The notes under the pieces are model-generated. The model had not been told where the DNA came from. It saw only the letters and a program-made list of their open reading frames with translations, and ran no database searches. A DNA stretch of 64,000 nucleotides from Prochlorococcus sp. AG-347-I04 (GTDB lineage: Bacteria > Cyanobacteriota > Cyanobacteriia > PCC-6307 > Cyanobiaceae): assembly GCA_003281625.1 (NCBI GenBank), contig QCBL01000008.1, positions 1 through 64,000 on the forward strand, read 5' to 3'. The position numbers were made by a program, and so were the translations under genes. Below, one piece after another: positions 49,371 to 56,569 of the stretch; the stretch's first letter is position 1; every line of letters starts with the position of its first letter.

Positions 49371-49739
49371 TTAGAATTTAATTATTGTTGTTACTCTGTT
49401 TTTATTTTGGGATTTGAATTCAAAAATTCCCGTATCAGTAAATATGGTCAACTCATCTCCAGATGTTTCTTCAATTGCTATTCCATCAGACTCTAAATTT
49501 TTTACATATACATTACCAATAAGTTTTAGAGATTTATCATCCTTGTCAAAAGAAAGCTTGTCCGAATAAGCCTCAAAATTACCACTATTACTCTTAATGA
49601 CTACATTTCCTTTAGCCTCTAAATCTCCTTCTAAAGTATTTATTTGAGAATCAGATGTAATTGTGTAATTAGTTAATTCCTCAGCAAAAGAAAATTCAGC
49701 TAATAGAAATAAAAACGATGCAAGAAATACGCTTTTCAT
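49371..49739 (-). CDS. LptA/OstA-like periplasmic protein, 122 aa
   Basis: This small LPS-transport-like protein has an N-terminal signal peptide (MKSVFLASFLFLLAEFSFA, cleavage near residue 19). A run of beta-jellyroll segments characteristic of OstA/LptA follows (TITSDSQINTLEGDLEAKGN, LSFDKDDKSLKLIGNVYVKN, TIFTDTGIFEFK). It starts one base after the cytochrome stop on the same strand. It probably bridges LPS between the membranes with LptB (5,631). The partner genes are not adjacent. Confidence 0.75.
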   Translation of the reverse strand: MKSVFLASFLFLLAEFSFAEELTNYTITSDSQINTLEGDLEAKGNVVIKSNSGNFEAYSDKLSFDKDDKSLKLIGNVYVKNLESDGIAIEETSGDELTIFTDTGIFEFKSQNKNRVTTIIKF

Positions 49740-50093
49740 TTATTCCCAACCCTTTTCTGCATTTTGAATAATCCATTGTGCAAGAACCTTATCCTCTCCA
49801 TCCCTCAATTTATTTTTATAACCCTTCATAAAACCAATCCCATCATTAGCAATTATTTGTATTGAATTTACATCTGCTATTCCTCTTTTTTCAAGGTCGG
49901 AAAGTTTTAATGATATGGATCCTTTAAGAACGTCTGATCCACCTCTTACATGGCAACCTGCACAAACATTTCTAAAAATTGTTTCTCCATCTCTAATATC
50001 AGAAGCTATTAGATATCTGTTTTGCAGAGAGGTTTGAAAAATAATTATTAAAGTTATTACAGGAATTTTAAATAGAAATTTAAATATTTTCAT
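49740..50093 (-). CDS. Small c-type cytochrome (cytochrome c6-like)
   Basis: This soluble lumenal monoheme cytochrome has a signal peptide (MKIFKFLFKIPVITLIIIF), heme motif CAGCH in FRNVCAGCHVRGG, and a probable axial Met in GIGFMKGYKNKL. The ATG at 50093 gives the signal peptide. The longer frame from GTG 50111 adds six unneeded residues. Its length, about 117 aa with signal, is that of the c6 family, but the loops are divergent from PetJ, so it may be a c6-like variant (for example c6B/C). Heme would be attached by the CcsA system encoded at 4,587. Confidence 0.85.
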   Translation of the reverse strand: MKIFKFLFKIPVITLIIIFQTSLQNRYLIASDIRDGETIFRNVCAGCHVRGGSDVLKGSISLKLSDLEKRGIADVNSIQIIANDGIGFMKGYKNKLRDGEDKVLAQWIIQNAEKGWE

Positions 50094-50147
50094 TTGATTT
50101 ATTCCACCCACAATAAAGTTAGCAAATAATTCTGTATCTCAATCTAT

Positions 50148-51203
50148 CTATTTTAATAACTCTACTGCTACTACAAGATTGCCCAACAACCCGTTCAAAA
50201 TATTTAGCTGTTCTTTACTGCCAAATGCTATTAATACCTGACCTGGTTGAAGTATAAAATTACCGCCAGGATTAGTGAACAACTTTTCATTTTCTTTAAT
50301 CGCTAAAATTTTTGCACCGCTTTTTCTACCTATTCCAAGTTCAGAAAGTGATCTTTTCTCTGCAGTTTCAAAAAGACTAATATCATTACTTAATTCAAAT
50401 TCTTCAATTTCACATTCACTTCCTGCTAATAGATCTAGAAAGTCAATAGCAATTGGTCTTAAGGCCATTGATGCCATAGCTCTTCCTGCAGCTATATAAG
50501 GGCTTACGACTATACTTGCTCCAGCTAATCTCAATTTACTTGCGGCTTCTTCAGTTCCAGCTCTTGCAATTACTCTTATAGAACTTCTTATCCCTTTAGC
50601 ACTCAAAACTACATATAAATTTGCAGCATCGTTAGGTAAGGTAACGACCAAACTTTTGCATTTTTCTAATCCTGCCAATTTTAAAGTCTCATCAAGAGTG
50701 GCATCAGCACAAAGAACTTCTAAACCATTTTCTTCAGCAATCTTTTTTCTATCTTCATCACTCTCAACTACGATAATAGGAATATTTTGTGTTTTTATCT
50801 GATTAGATATTTCCTGACCGACCCTCCCATATCCACACAAAATTACATGATTTTCCATTTTTCTAAGAATTCTTTTAAAACGTAATTCATTTACTCTTTG
50901 AAAATAGCCGGATTCGAATAATCTAACAGCTTTTTGAAAGGTAAATTGAATAAAGATCAATCCGCCTACGATTACTAAAACAGTTACTATCCTGCCTTCA
51001 GGGCTTAAAGGTTGAACTTCACCAAAACCAATAGTGGTTATTGTGATCAGAACCATCCATAAGCAATCACTCCATTCCCATCCCTCTGTTATTCGATAGC
51101 CAATTGCACCTAAAAAAAACAGAAAGAATAAAGAATAAATAAGACCAAACCAAGGCCTTAAATAGTCTTTAATAAAATAGAACTCAAATAATCTAAGCTT
51201 CAT
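50148..51203 (-). CDS. Potassium channel with RCK (TrkA-N/C) regulatory domains
   Basis: The protein is 351 aa. Two membrane helices flank a pore with selectivity filter TTIGFGE at about residues 56-62, a TVGYG-type variant. A TrkA-N Rossmann domain begins at about 112 (VILCGYGRVGQEIS), and a TrkA-C domain lies at the end. This is the architecture of ligand-gated K+ channels of the MthK type. It lies 54 bases upstream of the cytochrome on the same strand. Confidence 0.9.
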   Translation of the reverse strand: MKLRLFEFYFIKDYLRPWFGLIYSLFFLFFLGAIGYRITEGWEWSDCLWMVLITITTIGFGEVQPLSPEGRIVTVLVIVGGLIFIQFTFQKAVRLFESGYFQRVNELRFKRILRKMENHVILCGYGRVGQEISNQIKTQNIPIIVVESDEDRKKIAEENGLEVLCADATLDETLKLAGLEKCKSLVVTLPNDAANLYVVLSAKGIRSSIRVIARAGTEEAASKLRLAGASIVVSPYIAAGRAMASMALRPIAIDFLDLLAGSECEIEEFELSNDISLFETAEKRSLSELGIGRKSGAKILAIKENEKLFTNPGGNFILQPGQVLIAFGSKEQLNILNGLLGNLVVAVELLK

Positions 51204-51386
51204 ATCCCTTATTATCGTTAACTATTCAAAAATTTCAAAAAAATTTTCTATTATGTTCCTAAAACTATTTATTTGTTTAAGTGAAATATATATTAAGCAG
51301 GATAATAATATTTATTTTCGTAGCTATATGCATTAAACAAATGATTACTGTCTCAGGTCTTTTTTAATACTTCATTAAAAATTAAT

Positions 51387-51518
51387 TCAAGGTTTTACTT
51401 GTACTGATTCAATAAGAAAATCAGAAGCTGCTTTTAACCAATCAGCGACTGTAAGACGAAGGTCAGGTTGAGAATATACAAGCGCGACAATTATTCCAAC
51501 TAAGATTATCTTTACCAT
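51387..51518 (-). CDS. Small exported or membrane peptide, 43 aa
   Basis: The ATG-to-TGA frame encodes MVKIILVGIIVALVYSQPDL, a hydrophobic helix or signal, and then LRLTVADWLKAASDFLIESV, a predicted amphipathic helix. Not recognised. The balanced amino-acid composition and clean frame argue for a real gene, separated by 77 bases from the DUF1499 gene upstream on the same strand. Confidence 0.6.
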   Translation of the reverse strand: MVKIILVGIIVALVYSQPDLRLTVADWLKAASDFLIESVQVKP

Positions 51519-51595
51519 GGCAATTCAAATATTCTTATGAATTAAAGCACAACTATTTAGTAAAAAGAACCTTAAATTTATAAAAAACAGATTAA

Positions 51596-51988
51596 TTAAA
51601 ATTTCTCTAATTGATTAAACAAGTATTCCACTCTTCTTAGATTAACGCCTAAATCTGATTGACCTAATCTTGCTGCAGATCTTATTTGAATGATTCCTTT
51701 TGATCTATCTACATAACTTCTTACATCAAGCTTTAAAATTTCAAGGTCATCAGGAAATCTAAAAATTAAGCTTCTACAAACACCTCTCCAATAATTCCTT
51801 CCACTTTCGATGACTTCTGTACGAGGTAATCCTTCTGCTAGAGAGACAAGTTGAATGAACTTTTGATCAACATTTATTAGTTTCTTTTCTATTAAGACAC
51901 TATTTAATGGATTAGTTATTGGAGCAAGACCTTGAATGGAGGAAACCATATTTTTTAAAAACGATATAGATGTTCTAACCGATTTCAT
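51596..51988 (-). CDS. DUF1499 family protein
   Basis: The protein is about 130 aa from ATG 51988 (the frame starts two codons earlier). The C-terminal RSKGIIQIRSAARLGQSDLG followed by VNLRRVEYL is the DUF1499 hallmark, with a preceding predicted strand VCRSLIFRFPDDLEI. Function of the family is unknown. No signal peptide is evident, in contrast to many family members. Confidence 0.8.
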   Translation of the reverse strand: MKSVRTSISFLKNMVSSIQGLAPITNPLNSVLIEKKLINVDQKFIQLVSLAEGLPRTEVIESGRNYWRGVCRSLIFRFPDDLEILKLDVRSYVDRSKGIIQIRSAARLGQSDLGVNLRRVEYLFNQLEKF

Positions 51989-52071
51989 ACACAAAGTGAG
52001 AGGGGAAAAGTAAAGAATTTTCCCATAAATTTGATCTCTTTATAAAGATTTCTTATTTTGTGATCAAAATT

Positions 52072-52209
52072 CTAAAATTTGAGATTTTTAATTGTTTTTT
52101 TTGATAGAGATGGTTGCCTACCTTCTTTACTAGTTAGTTTCCTAACCCATAAAAAAACACCTACAAACAAAAATATTTCAACAATAATTCCAACCGATAT
52201 TAGACTCAT
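52072..52209 (-). CDS. 45-aa single-helix membrane peptide
   Basis: ATG 52209 to TAG 52072. The product has one N-terminal helix (MSLISVGIIVEIFLFVGVFL) and a basic tail (RKLTSKEGRQPSLSKKTIKN). The start overlaps the stop of the upstream 30-aa ORF by four bases. Not recognised. It is the last of three same-strand small genes. Confidence 0.5.
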   Translation of the reverse strand: MSLISVGIIVEIFLFVGVFLWVRKLTSKEGRQPSLSKKTIKNLKF

Positions 52210-52298
52210 TTTTTATCCTCTTTTTTCTTGTTGGTGCCCTCAATGTATGGCACAAGAATATCTAATAACCACTTTTTAAATGAATTTAACGATTTCAT
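52206..52298 (-). CDS. 30-aa charged peptide, coupled to the next ORF
   Basis: ATG 52298 to TGA 52206. The product MKSLNSFKKWLLDILVPYIE then GTNKKKEDKK is amphipathic with a charged C-terminus. It begins seven bases after the 127-aa gene stops and overlaps the next start by ATGA. Such regular spacing favours a real three-gene operon, though each tiny product is unproven. Confidence 0.4.
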   Translation of the reverse strand: MKSLNSFKKWLLDILVPYIEGTNKKKEDKK

Positions 52299-52305
52299 AA
52301 TCTAT

Positions 52306-52689
52306 TTACTTGCCTTTTCTCCACAAACTCCTCCCTTTAATGAGATCCTCTATATTTGGCCAAGCTGCTATTAATTCTTTAAGTGCCTTTCTATTAGGAG
52401 TATAGAAGACACATGACAATGCACTTATTACATAAAGTATGAACCATAACTTACTTTCTGAATAAGCTAAAAACAAAGAGAAAAGAAAACTTCCAATAAA
52501 GAAAAAGAAAAATGACCTATTTAATATTTCTAATGGAGTTCTTTTGAGTCTGTAGAATTTAATCTTTTTAATATCTTCTTCAGTATCTTTCTGAAATTTA
52601 CTTTCGTACGAATTAATTATTTCTTCTTCTAGAACTTTTTCATACTCTAAATTATCAATTGGATCACTTTGATCCTTTTTATTTATCAT
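52306..52689 (-). CDS. Hypothetical membrane protein, 127 aa
   Basis: Not recognised. An acidic N-terminal region (about 1-45) is followed by two membrane helices (about 58-78 and 81-95, a tight hairpin) and a basic C-terminus (TPNRKALKELIAAWPNIEDL). It leads the small operon at 52,072-52,689. Confidence 0.6.
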   Translation of the reverse strand: MINKKDQSDPIDNLEYEKVLEEEIINSYESKFQKDTEEDIKKIKFYRLKRTPLEILNRSFFFFFIGSFLFSLFLAYSESKLWFILYVISALSCVFYTPNRKALKELIAAWPNIEDLIKGRSLWRKGK

Positions 52690-52972
52690 TGGTATCTATA
52701 AAGTACGAATATGGTAACTAATTTAAGGTATTTTTAAAAGTATCAAATTTTCTCTGATAACTGGAGCTATACAAACAGATCATGGTTTTGAAAATACTTC
52801 AAAATTGTCTTATTTATAAAAGATAAATTAGTCAAAATATTCTTTTTAATTTTCCCAAATCTTTCGGCCATTTAAAAACAATCACTTTTATAAACTTCAT
52901 AGCATTAATTAAATTGGGAGGCAATATTTAAATCTAGAGTTAAAATAGTTTAAAGATTTTAATAATATCTAT

Positions 52973-53284
52973 ATGCAAAGGTATTTAATTTCCTACGAAT
53001 TTACAGATGGCGAGGATCAAGAAGAAGGGGCAGAAATGCTAATTAATTGGTACGAATCAGGTGGTCCCCAAAACAGACCTGAAAACTATGAGGTTCATTC
53101 TTGGATTTTTATGGTTCAAAATGGGATTGGACATTCTGTAGTAAGTGCAGATTCTCTTGAGACAATTTGGAAGCAATGGCATCCCTGGAGAAGGTTAATG
53201 GATATAAGTATTCAGCCTTGTATGGATCTTGATGAGACAGTCGGATTATTCAAAAAACAAAAAATGAATACAAGGATAGTCTAA
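52973..53284 (+). CDS. DUF3303-like small protein, 103 aa
   Basis: This soluble protein starts MQRYLISYEFTDGEDQEEGA. The strand-helix-strand pattern and the later WYESGGPQNRPENYEVHSWI and HPWRRLMDISIQP resemble DUF3303-type alpha/beta barrel proteins. No catalytic motif is evident. It stands alone on the plus strand. Confidence 0.65.
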   Translation: MQRYLISYEFTDGEDQEEGAEMLINWYESGGPQNRPENYEVHSWIFMVQNGIGHSVVSADSLETIWKQWHPWRRLMDISIQPCMDLDETVGLFKKQKMNTRIV

Positions 53285-53377
53285 AAGTATTTGAATTCCA
53301 AATATAAATATCTTTTTAGTAGCACCTAATACTACATACATATCTCACTGCGTTAAAAAGGGTAAGATTAATTTTCC

Positions 53378-53572
53378 ATGATGAATGATTCTTATCACAT
53401 TTACTTCAAAGGAGAAATTCTTTTCAAGAATTTAAGTAAAGATGAATTTGAATTTGTTTGGGGAAAACTTTATACATCTTATATAAATGCCCTAAATAAC
53501 GAGCTAACCTACGAATTAATTAGCGAAAACAATATTATGGAGCCGGCCTTTAACCTTGAGCCATCTTACTAA
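53378..53572 (+). CDS. Conserved-looking hypothetical protein, 64 aa
   Basis: Not recognised. It is an acidic soluble product (HIYFKGEILFKNLSKDEFEF, then VWGKLYTSYINALNNELTY), probably an alpha/beta mini-domain. Two possible Met starts lie one codon apart. It converges with the reverse-strand gene at 53,593. Confidence 0.55.
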   Translation: MMNDSYHIYFKGEILFKNLSKDEFEFVWGKLYTSYINALNNELTYELISENNIMEPAFNLEPSY

Positions 53573-53592
53573 ATCAAGAACTAAATCCTAGA

Positions 53593-53835
53593 TTATGAAT
53601 AAAACAAGAAAAGCTGTCTCTCTTTTATTTTGAGGTACTCTTTTTCTTCTTTAGTTATGTCTAAAGCAATTTTATTTGCCTCAATTTCAACATTCGAACT
53701 ATAAGTTTCAAAGTTTTCCTCTCTTTTAAATAGGGCAACAATGCCAATATCTGTTATGAACCAAATAAAATGATCAGTTTCTCCAATTGGCTCTTCTTTT
53801 AAAGAATCAATAATCAAATCACAGGTTGAATCCAT
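53593..53835 (-). CDS. Hypothetical acidic protein, 80 aa
   Basis: Not recognised. It is soluble, Glu-rich, with a beta-rich N-terminal half (DHFIWFITDIGIVALFK) and a helical C-terminal part (IALDITKEEKEYLKIKERQL). It is 21 bases downstream of the 78-aa membrane protein on the same strand and may be cotranscribed. Confidence 0.5.
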   Translation of the reverse strand: MDSTCDLIIDSLKEEPIGETDHFIWFITDIGIVALFKREENFETYSSNVEIEANKIALDITKEEKEYLKIKERQLFLFYS

Positions 53836-53856
53836 TAAATTGTTCTGTGAGGAATT

Positions 53857-54093
53857 TTAATTGCCCCCATTGCAATACCTTACTGCCTCAGAATTGGTGC
53901 CACCATCTTCAATAATTTCAGTAACACATTTATTAAAAAGTTTAGATTCTTTTTTTACTGAACAGAATCCAAAAGCGATTGCAGCTAAAGCTATTGCCGA
54001 TACGAAACTAGAACCCAGTTGTATAAAACCATAGGCAAACATAATGTTTTTCTTTCCAGAACATTTTTTTGAATCCTTTTTTTCTTCTTTCAT
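53857..54093 (-). CDS. Single-span membrane protein with C-terminal Cys pair, 78 aa
   Basis: Not recognised. It has a charged N-terminus with one Cys (MKEEKKDSKKCSGKK), a membrane helix (about 19-44), and a short outer domain with KCVTEIIEDGG and AVRYCNGGN, a Cys-x15-Cys spacing suggestive of a disulfide. The terminal CNGG motif looks like a family signature. Confidence 0.6.
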   Translation of the reverse strand: MKEEKKDSKKCSGKKNIMFAYGFIQLGSSFVSAIALAAIAFGFCSVKKESKLFNKCVTEIIEDGGTNSEAVRYCNGGN

Positions 54094-54625
54094 TATAAAT
54101 ATTTAACTCATACAAACTTATTTGATTAATCTTGCGTTTGGGAAGTGTTGCCATAGAGAAAACCGAATTAAAGTTCTTTTGACCAACTAAGACAAAAATT
54201 AAAAATTTCAAGTTTAGATTGATTTTTCTTCACTTTAATTTTCAATTTGATACATCATGAAGAAAAAACTTTTTAAATTTTATATCAACATTAGCTTCTG
54301 ATATAGAAAATTTATCTTTTTTAAAAAGTAATGATCCCACTGTTATAACAAGAGATTATGTTACTTTTTAAACTATATTTTATTTTTTTTGATGAAGTAT
54401 TAATACTTAAAAATTTTTCCAGAAAAGCTTGTTTTGATAATGCTCCCGAAGAGTTATCCACTTTTTAAGCGTTTTTCAACAGGGTTTTCCACAATATGTT
54501 GATTAAATTTGAATTTCTATGTGCAAAATAAAATATTATCTTCTTTTAAGAAAAAACTATCCACAATTTTTTTTTGGGATCACTATGATTTGAAATGTCT
54601 TTAAATAATTTTGAGTAGAAATCTT
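54094..54625. other. 532-base gene-free stretch with DnaA-box-like sites
   Basis: No convincing gene lies here; the longest ATG frame I tested (from 54257) is only 14 codons. It holds a perfect 14-base palindrome AAGTATTAATACTT at 54395-54408. Four DnaA-box-like nonamers on the plus strand follow within 112 bases (listed separately), set in very AT-rich flanks. It is the largest gap in the window. Confidence 0.6.
54454..54565 (+). promoter_or_regulatory. Cluster of four DnaA-box-like nonamers
   Basis: On the plus strand are TTATCCACT at 54454-54462, TTTTCAACA at 54473-54481, TTTTCCACA at 54485-54493 and CTATCCACA at 54557-54565. They share one orientation. TTTTCCACA is the form reported for cyanobacterial DnaA boxes, and the others differ from TTATCCACA or TTTTCCACA by one base. 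AT-rich DNA adjoins. This could be a DnaA-binding site, a titration site, or an origin-like element. No dnaA or dnaN lies in the window. Confidence 0.55.
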
Positions 54626-54751
54626 ATGAATCTAAAAGAGACAAATAAGGATTTAAATCCCGAAATCAAAAAAGAGTTGGAAAAATCCAAGCTCGAAGTT
54701 CTTACTAATGAAAATGATTTTTTGGTAAAAAACCTCAAAAAGGCTGGATAA
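54626..54751 (+). CDS. Small charged helical protein, 41 aa
   Basis: ATG 54626 to TAA 54751. The product has a polar N-terminus and a motif KSKLEVLTNENDFLVKNLKK then AG. That motif matches the C-terminal part of the gene at 58,564 (KSALENLKTENERLVNSLKKSG), indicating a small paralogous family. Function is unknown. Confidence 0.5.
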   Translation: MNLKETNKDLNPEIKKELEKSKLEVLTNENDFLVKNLKKAG

Positions 54752-55040
54752 TTTATTGGAGATAAAACTTTTTAAACAACAAAATTTCAAAAATACCTTT
54801 CTAGAACGAAATAATGATCTCTTGAATGATTACCCAATAAAGTTTAGGTTTATCAATTATAAAATTTTTATTAAATATACAAAGTAATACGTCTGATACT
54901 AAACATAAACAGCAAATCTTGGTTATATTATCCAAATCTCAGTAAGAGATCAGATTAGAAATATCAACAGGAAATTTAAAGTTCTTAAAACTATTTAAAA
55001 ATTTAGTTTTTCCTGTATTCGCATCATAGTCCCTAAAAAG

Positions 55041-55292
55041 ATGAATATCCAAGAACTTAAAGTCAACTACAAAAAGCTTTTAAACAAAGCTGCCAAAGCA
55101 AACGGTCGCAAAGAAACTGTTTCTTACTTAAATCGTGCTGCTAAAATTAAATCAAAAATCTATTCAAACACTAAAGTAAATTGCTTTAGATGTAATGGGG
55201 CAGGTTTTCTAAGAATTTCATTAGATGAGACTAAAACATGTCTATCTTGTTATGGGAAGGGTTTTTTAATTAAAGAAATTCAGCAGGTTTAA
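55041..55292 (+). CDS. Small zinc-ribbon protein, 83 aa
   Basis: The C-terminal half has two CxxC-type motifs, CFRCNGAGF and CLSCYGKGF, about 19 residues apart. The CxxCxGxG-like pattern is that of DnaJ-type zinc ribbons. The N-terminal half is helical and basic (LKVNYKKLLNKAAKANGRKE). It probably binds zinc, and possibly acts as a chaperone-like accessory. The target is unknown. The following 51-aa membrane peptide is 16 bases downstream. Confidence 0.7.
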   Translation: MNIQELKVNYKKLLNKAAKANGRKETVSYLNRAAKIKSKIYSNTKVNCFRCNGAGFLRISLDETKTCLSCYGKGFLIKEIQQV

Positions 55293-55308
55293 AAATTTTT
55301 GATTGTTC

Positions 55309-55464
55309 ATGAAAGATCTCATTCAAACTCACAAAAAATTGATTAAAACAGTTAAAGAACAAATGGGATTTTCTGATTATGGGATGTATTGGTTAGCTTT
55401 CCTGGAAGGGGGTCTAACTATATGGCTGCTGGATAGAATATTTTTCCACTGGTTAAAATTTTAA
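55309..55464 (+). CDS. 51-aa membrane-associated peptide
   Basis: ATG 55309 to TAA 55464. The N-terminal half is basic (MKDLIQTHKKLIKTVKEQMG), then come GFSDYGMYWLAFLEG and a hydrophobic helix GLTIWLLDRIFFHWL. Not recognised. It lies 16 bases after the zinc-ribbon gene, likely cotranscribed. Confidence 0.5.
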   Translation: MKDLIQTHKKLIKTVKEQMGFSDYGMYWLAFLEGGLTIWLLDRIFFHWLKF

Positions 55465-55554
55465 TTTTTATTTAAGTCAAAAAACTTCTGCAGGTATTAA
55501 ATAAATTAATTTATCGAAACCATTTGAAAAGTTGTAGGATGGTAAGAAACTAAT

Positions 55555-55782
55555 ATGCAATTACTGGGATTAATTCTTCTTCTAGCTAGTAGCTGGTATT
55601 TATGGAAATTAACATCAAACTTTCTTGATGAACCAACAAAAAAAGAACTGACTAATAGTTTAAATAACCTCAAAAATAAATTCTCTGAGGGAAAACAAAA
55701 TTTCTCTAAAGCAAAAATAAGCGAAGCTTGGGAAAAATACAAAGAAGAAGGTGGTGCTTTATCTAATAAAGAAAAAAGCTAG
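55555..55782 (+). CDS. Hypothetical protein with N-terminal helix, 75 aa
   Basis: Not recognised. The N-terminal helix is hydrophobic (MQLLGLILLLASSWYLW), then a soluble charged region (FLDEPTKKELTNSLNNLKNK, KISEAWEKYKEEG). Its TAG stop shares one base with the GTG start of the next gene, as in translationally coupled genes. Confidence 0.55.
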   Translation: MQLLGLILLLASSWYLWKLTSNFLDEPTKKELTNSLNNLKNKFSEGKQNFSKAKISEAWEKYKEEGGALSNKEKS

Positions 55783-56036
55783 TGGACTTTTTTATTATTA
55801 CAAGTCTCACTAAAGATTTTTCTAGAATTGATCTAATTGGTATTTTGTTTGGTCATATAATTTTTGGTGTTGCATTGACACAGCTTTTAGATTGGACATG
55901 GTTAAAGAACCTTATGAGTGAAGAAGAAAAAACAAGGATGCTTAAAAGTTATACATGGAAAGACTTATTAGTAGATGGAGCAATTGTCACGGTAGTTCTA
56001 GGAATAATCTTTTTGATAATTAGCATTTTTCTATAA
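55782..56036 (+). CDS. Two-helix membrane protein, 84 aa
   Basis: Not recognised. It begins at GTG 55782, overlapping the preceding stop. It has two predicted membrane helices (about 19-42 and 62-84) joined by an acidic loop (KNLMSEEEKTRMLKSYTWKD). It is directly followed by a tiny membrane ORF that starts on the next base. Confidence 0.6.
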   Translation: MDFFIITSLTKDFSRIDLIGILFGHIIFGVALTQLLDWTWLKNLMSEEEKTRMLKSYTWKDLLVDGAIVTVVLGIIFLIISIFL

Positions 56037-56126
56037 ATGAATGTAACTTACATCCTTTTAGTTTTTTTAATGATATCAATTGTGATTTTCACTCAAATAA
56101 TCAATTCCTCCGATAAATCAAAATAA
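56037..56126 (+). CDS. 29-aa single-helix peptide
   Basis: ATG 56037 immediately follows the preceding TAA. The product is MNVTYILLVFLMISIVIFTQ with a short polar tail (IINSSDKSK). Its stop is followed at once by the next ATG. Such back-to-back packing argues that these short frames are real. No family is recognised. Confidence 0.5.
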   Translation: MNVTYILLVFLMISIVIFTQIINSSDKSK

Positions 56127-56228
56127 ATGACAGAGGTAACTAGCAACTCCTCAACTGGATGGTACTTAATCGCTTTGGTAAGCACTTTATCTTTTTTAGC
56201 CTTAATTTACTTTGGCCAAAAAAGATAG
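56127..56228 (+). CDS. 33-aa single-helix peptide
   Basis: ATG 56127 begins on the base after the previous stop. The product is MTEVTSNSSTGWYLIALVST with a helix continuing through LSFLALIYFG and a basic end (QKR). It is the last gene of the chain. A hairpin terminator starts 34 bases downstream. Confidence 0.5.
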   Translation: MTEVTSNSSTGWYLIALVSTLSFLALIYFGQKR

Positions 56229-56261
56229 AGTAAATTTTGAAAGACTATTTAAATTCATAAA

Positions 56262-56296
56262 AAAAGCTCTGCTACTTCTTGAGATGCAGAGCTTTT
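56262..56296. terminator. Hairpin terminator, usable on both strands
   Basis: An 11-bp perfect stem AAAAGCTCTGC (56262-56272) / GCAGAGCTTTT (56286-56296) with a 13-base loop. A short T-run is part of either end. It sits between the plus-strand chain of small genes and a minus-strand small ORF, so it may end both transcripts. Confidence 0.75.
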
Positions 56297-56314
56297 AATT
56301 ATTAAGTAACTGAT

Positions 56315-56437
56315 TTATATAAATCTATTGATTATAAAACCTTTTTTCTTAATCAAAGAAAAAGAGACCGATGAATGTGATGAAGATACTGAATTCACGG
56401 CCCCTTTGATAACCGCATTTTTCGGTAGATACGACAA
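56315..56437 (-). CDS. Possible 40-aa peptide with a very strong Shine-Dalgarno
   Basis: TTG at 56437 is preceded by AAAGGAGGTGATTCA, which matches the 3' end of 16S rRNA over about 11 bases, an unusual strength for this genome. The frame runs to TAA at 56315, the product being MSYLPKNAVIKGAVNSVSSS and then a Ser-rich and basic segment (HSSVSFSLIKKKGFIINRFI). It has no membrane span. The hairpin at 56262-56296 then ends the transcript. It might be a peptide or a leader with a decoy SD. It is not recognised. Confidence 0.45.
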   Translation of the reverse strand: MSYLPKNAVIKGAVNSVSSSHSSVSFSLIKKKGFIINRFI

Positions 56438-56569
56438 TGAATCACCTCCTTTACTAATGTTTTTTTTAAGATAACTAAAAGAATTAAACAAGGAAAGTAA
56501 TTCGTTAAAAATTTAAAAGTTTTTTAACAAATTAACAATATAAATCTCTTAAAAAAAAAAATATAGATA

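Noticed and set aside
52079-52279. 66-codon plus-strand frame over the two tiny minus-strand genes
   Set aside because: Composition (Ser/Cys/Thr-rich) and lack of a start context fit antisense of the minus-strand membrane peptide genes, which are better coding candidates.
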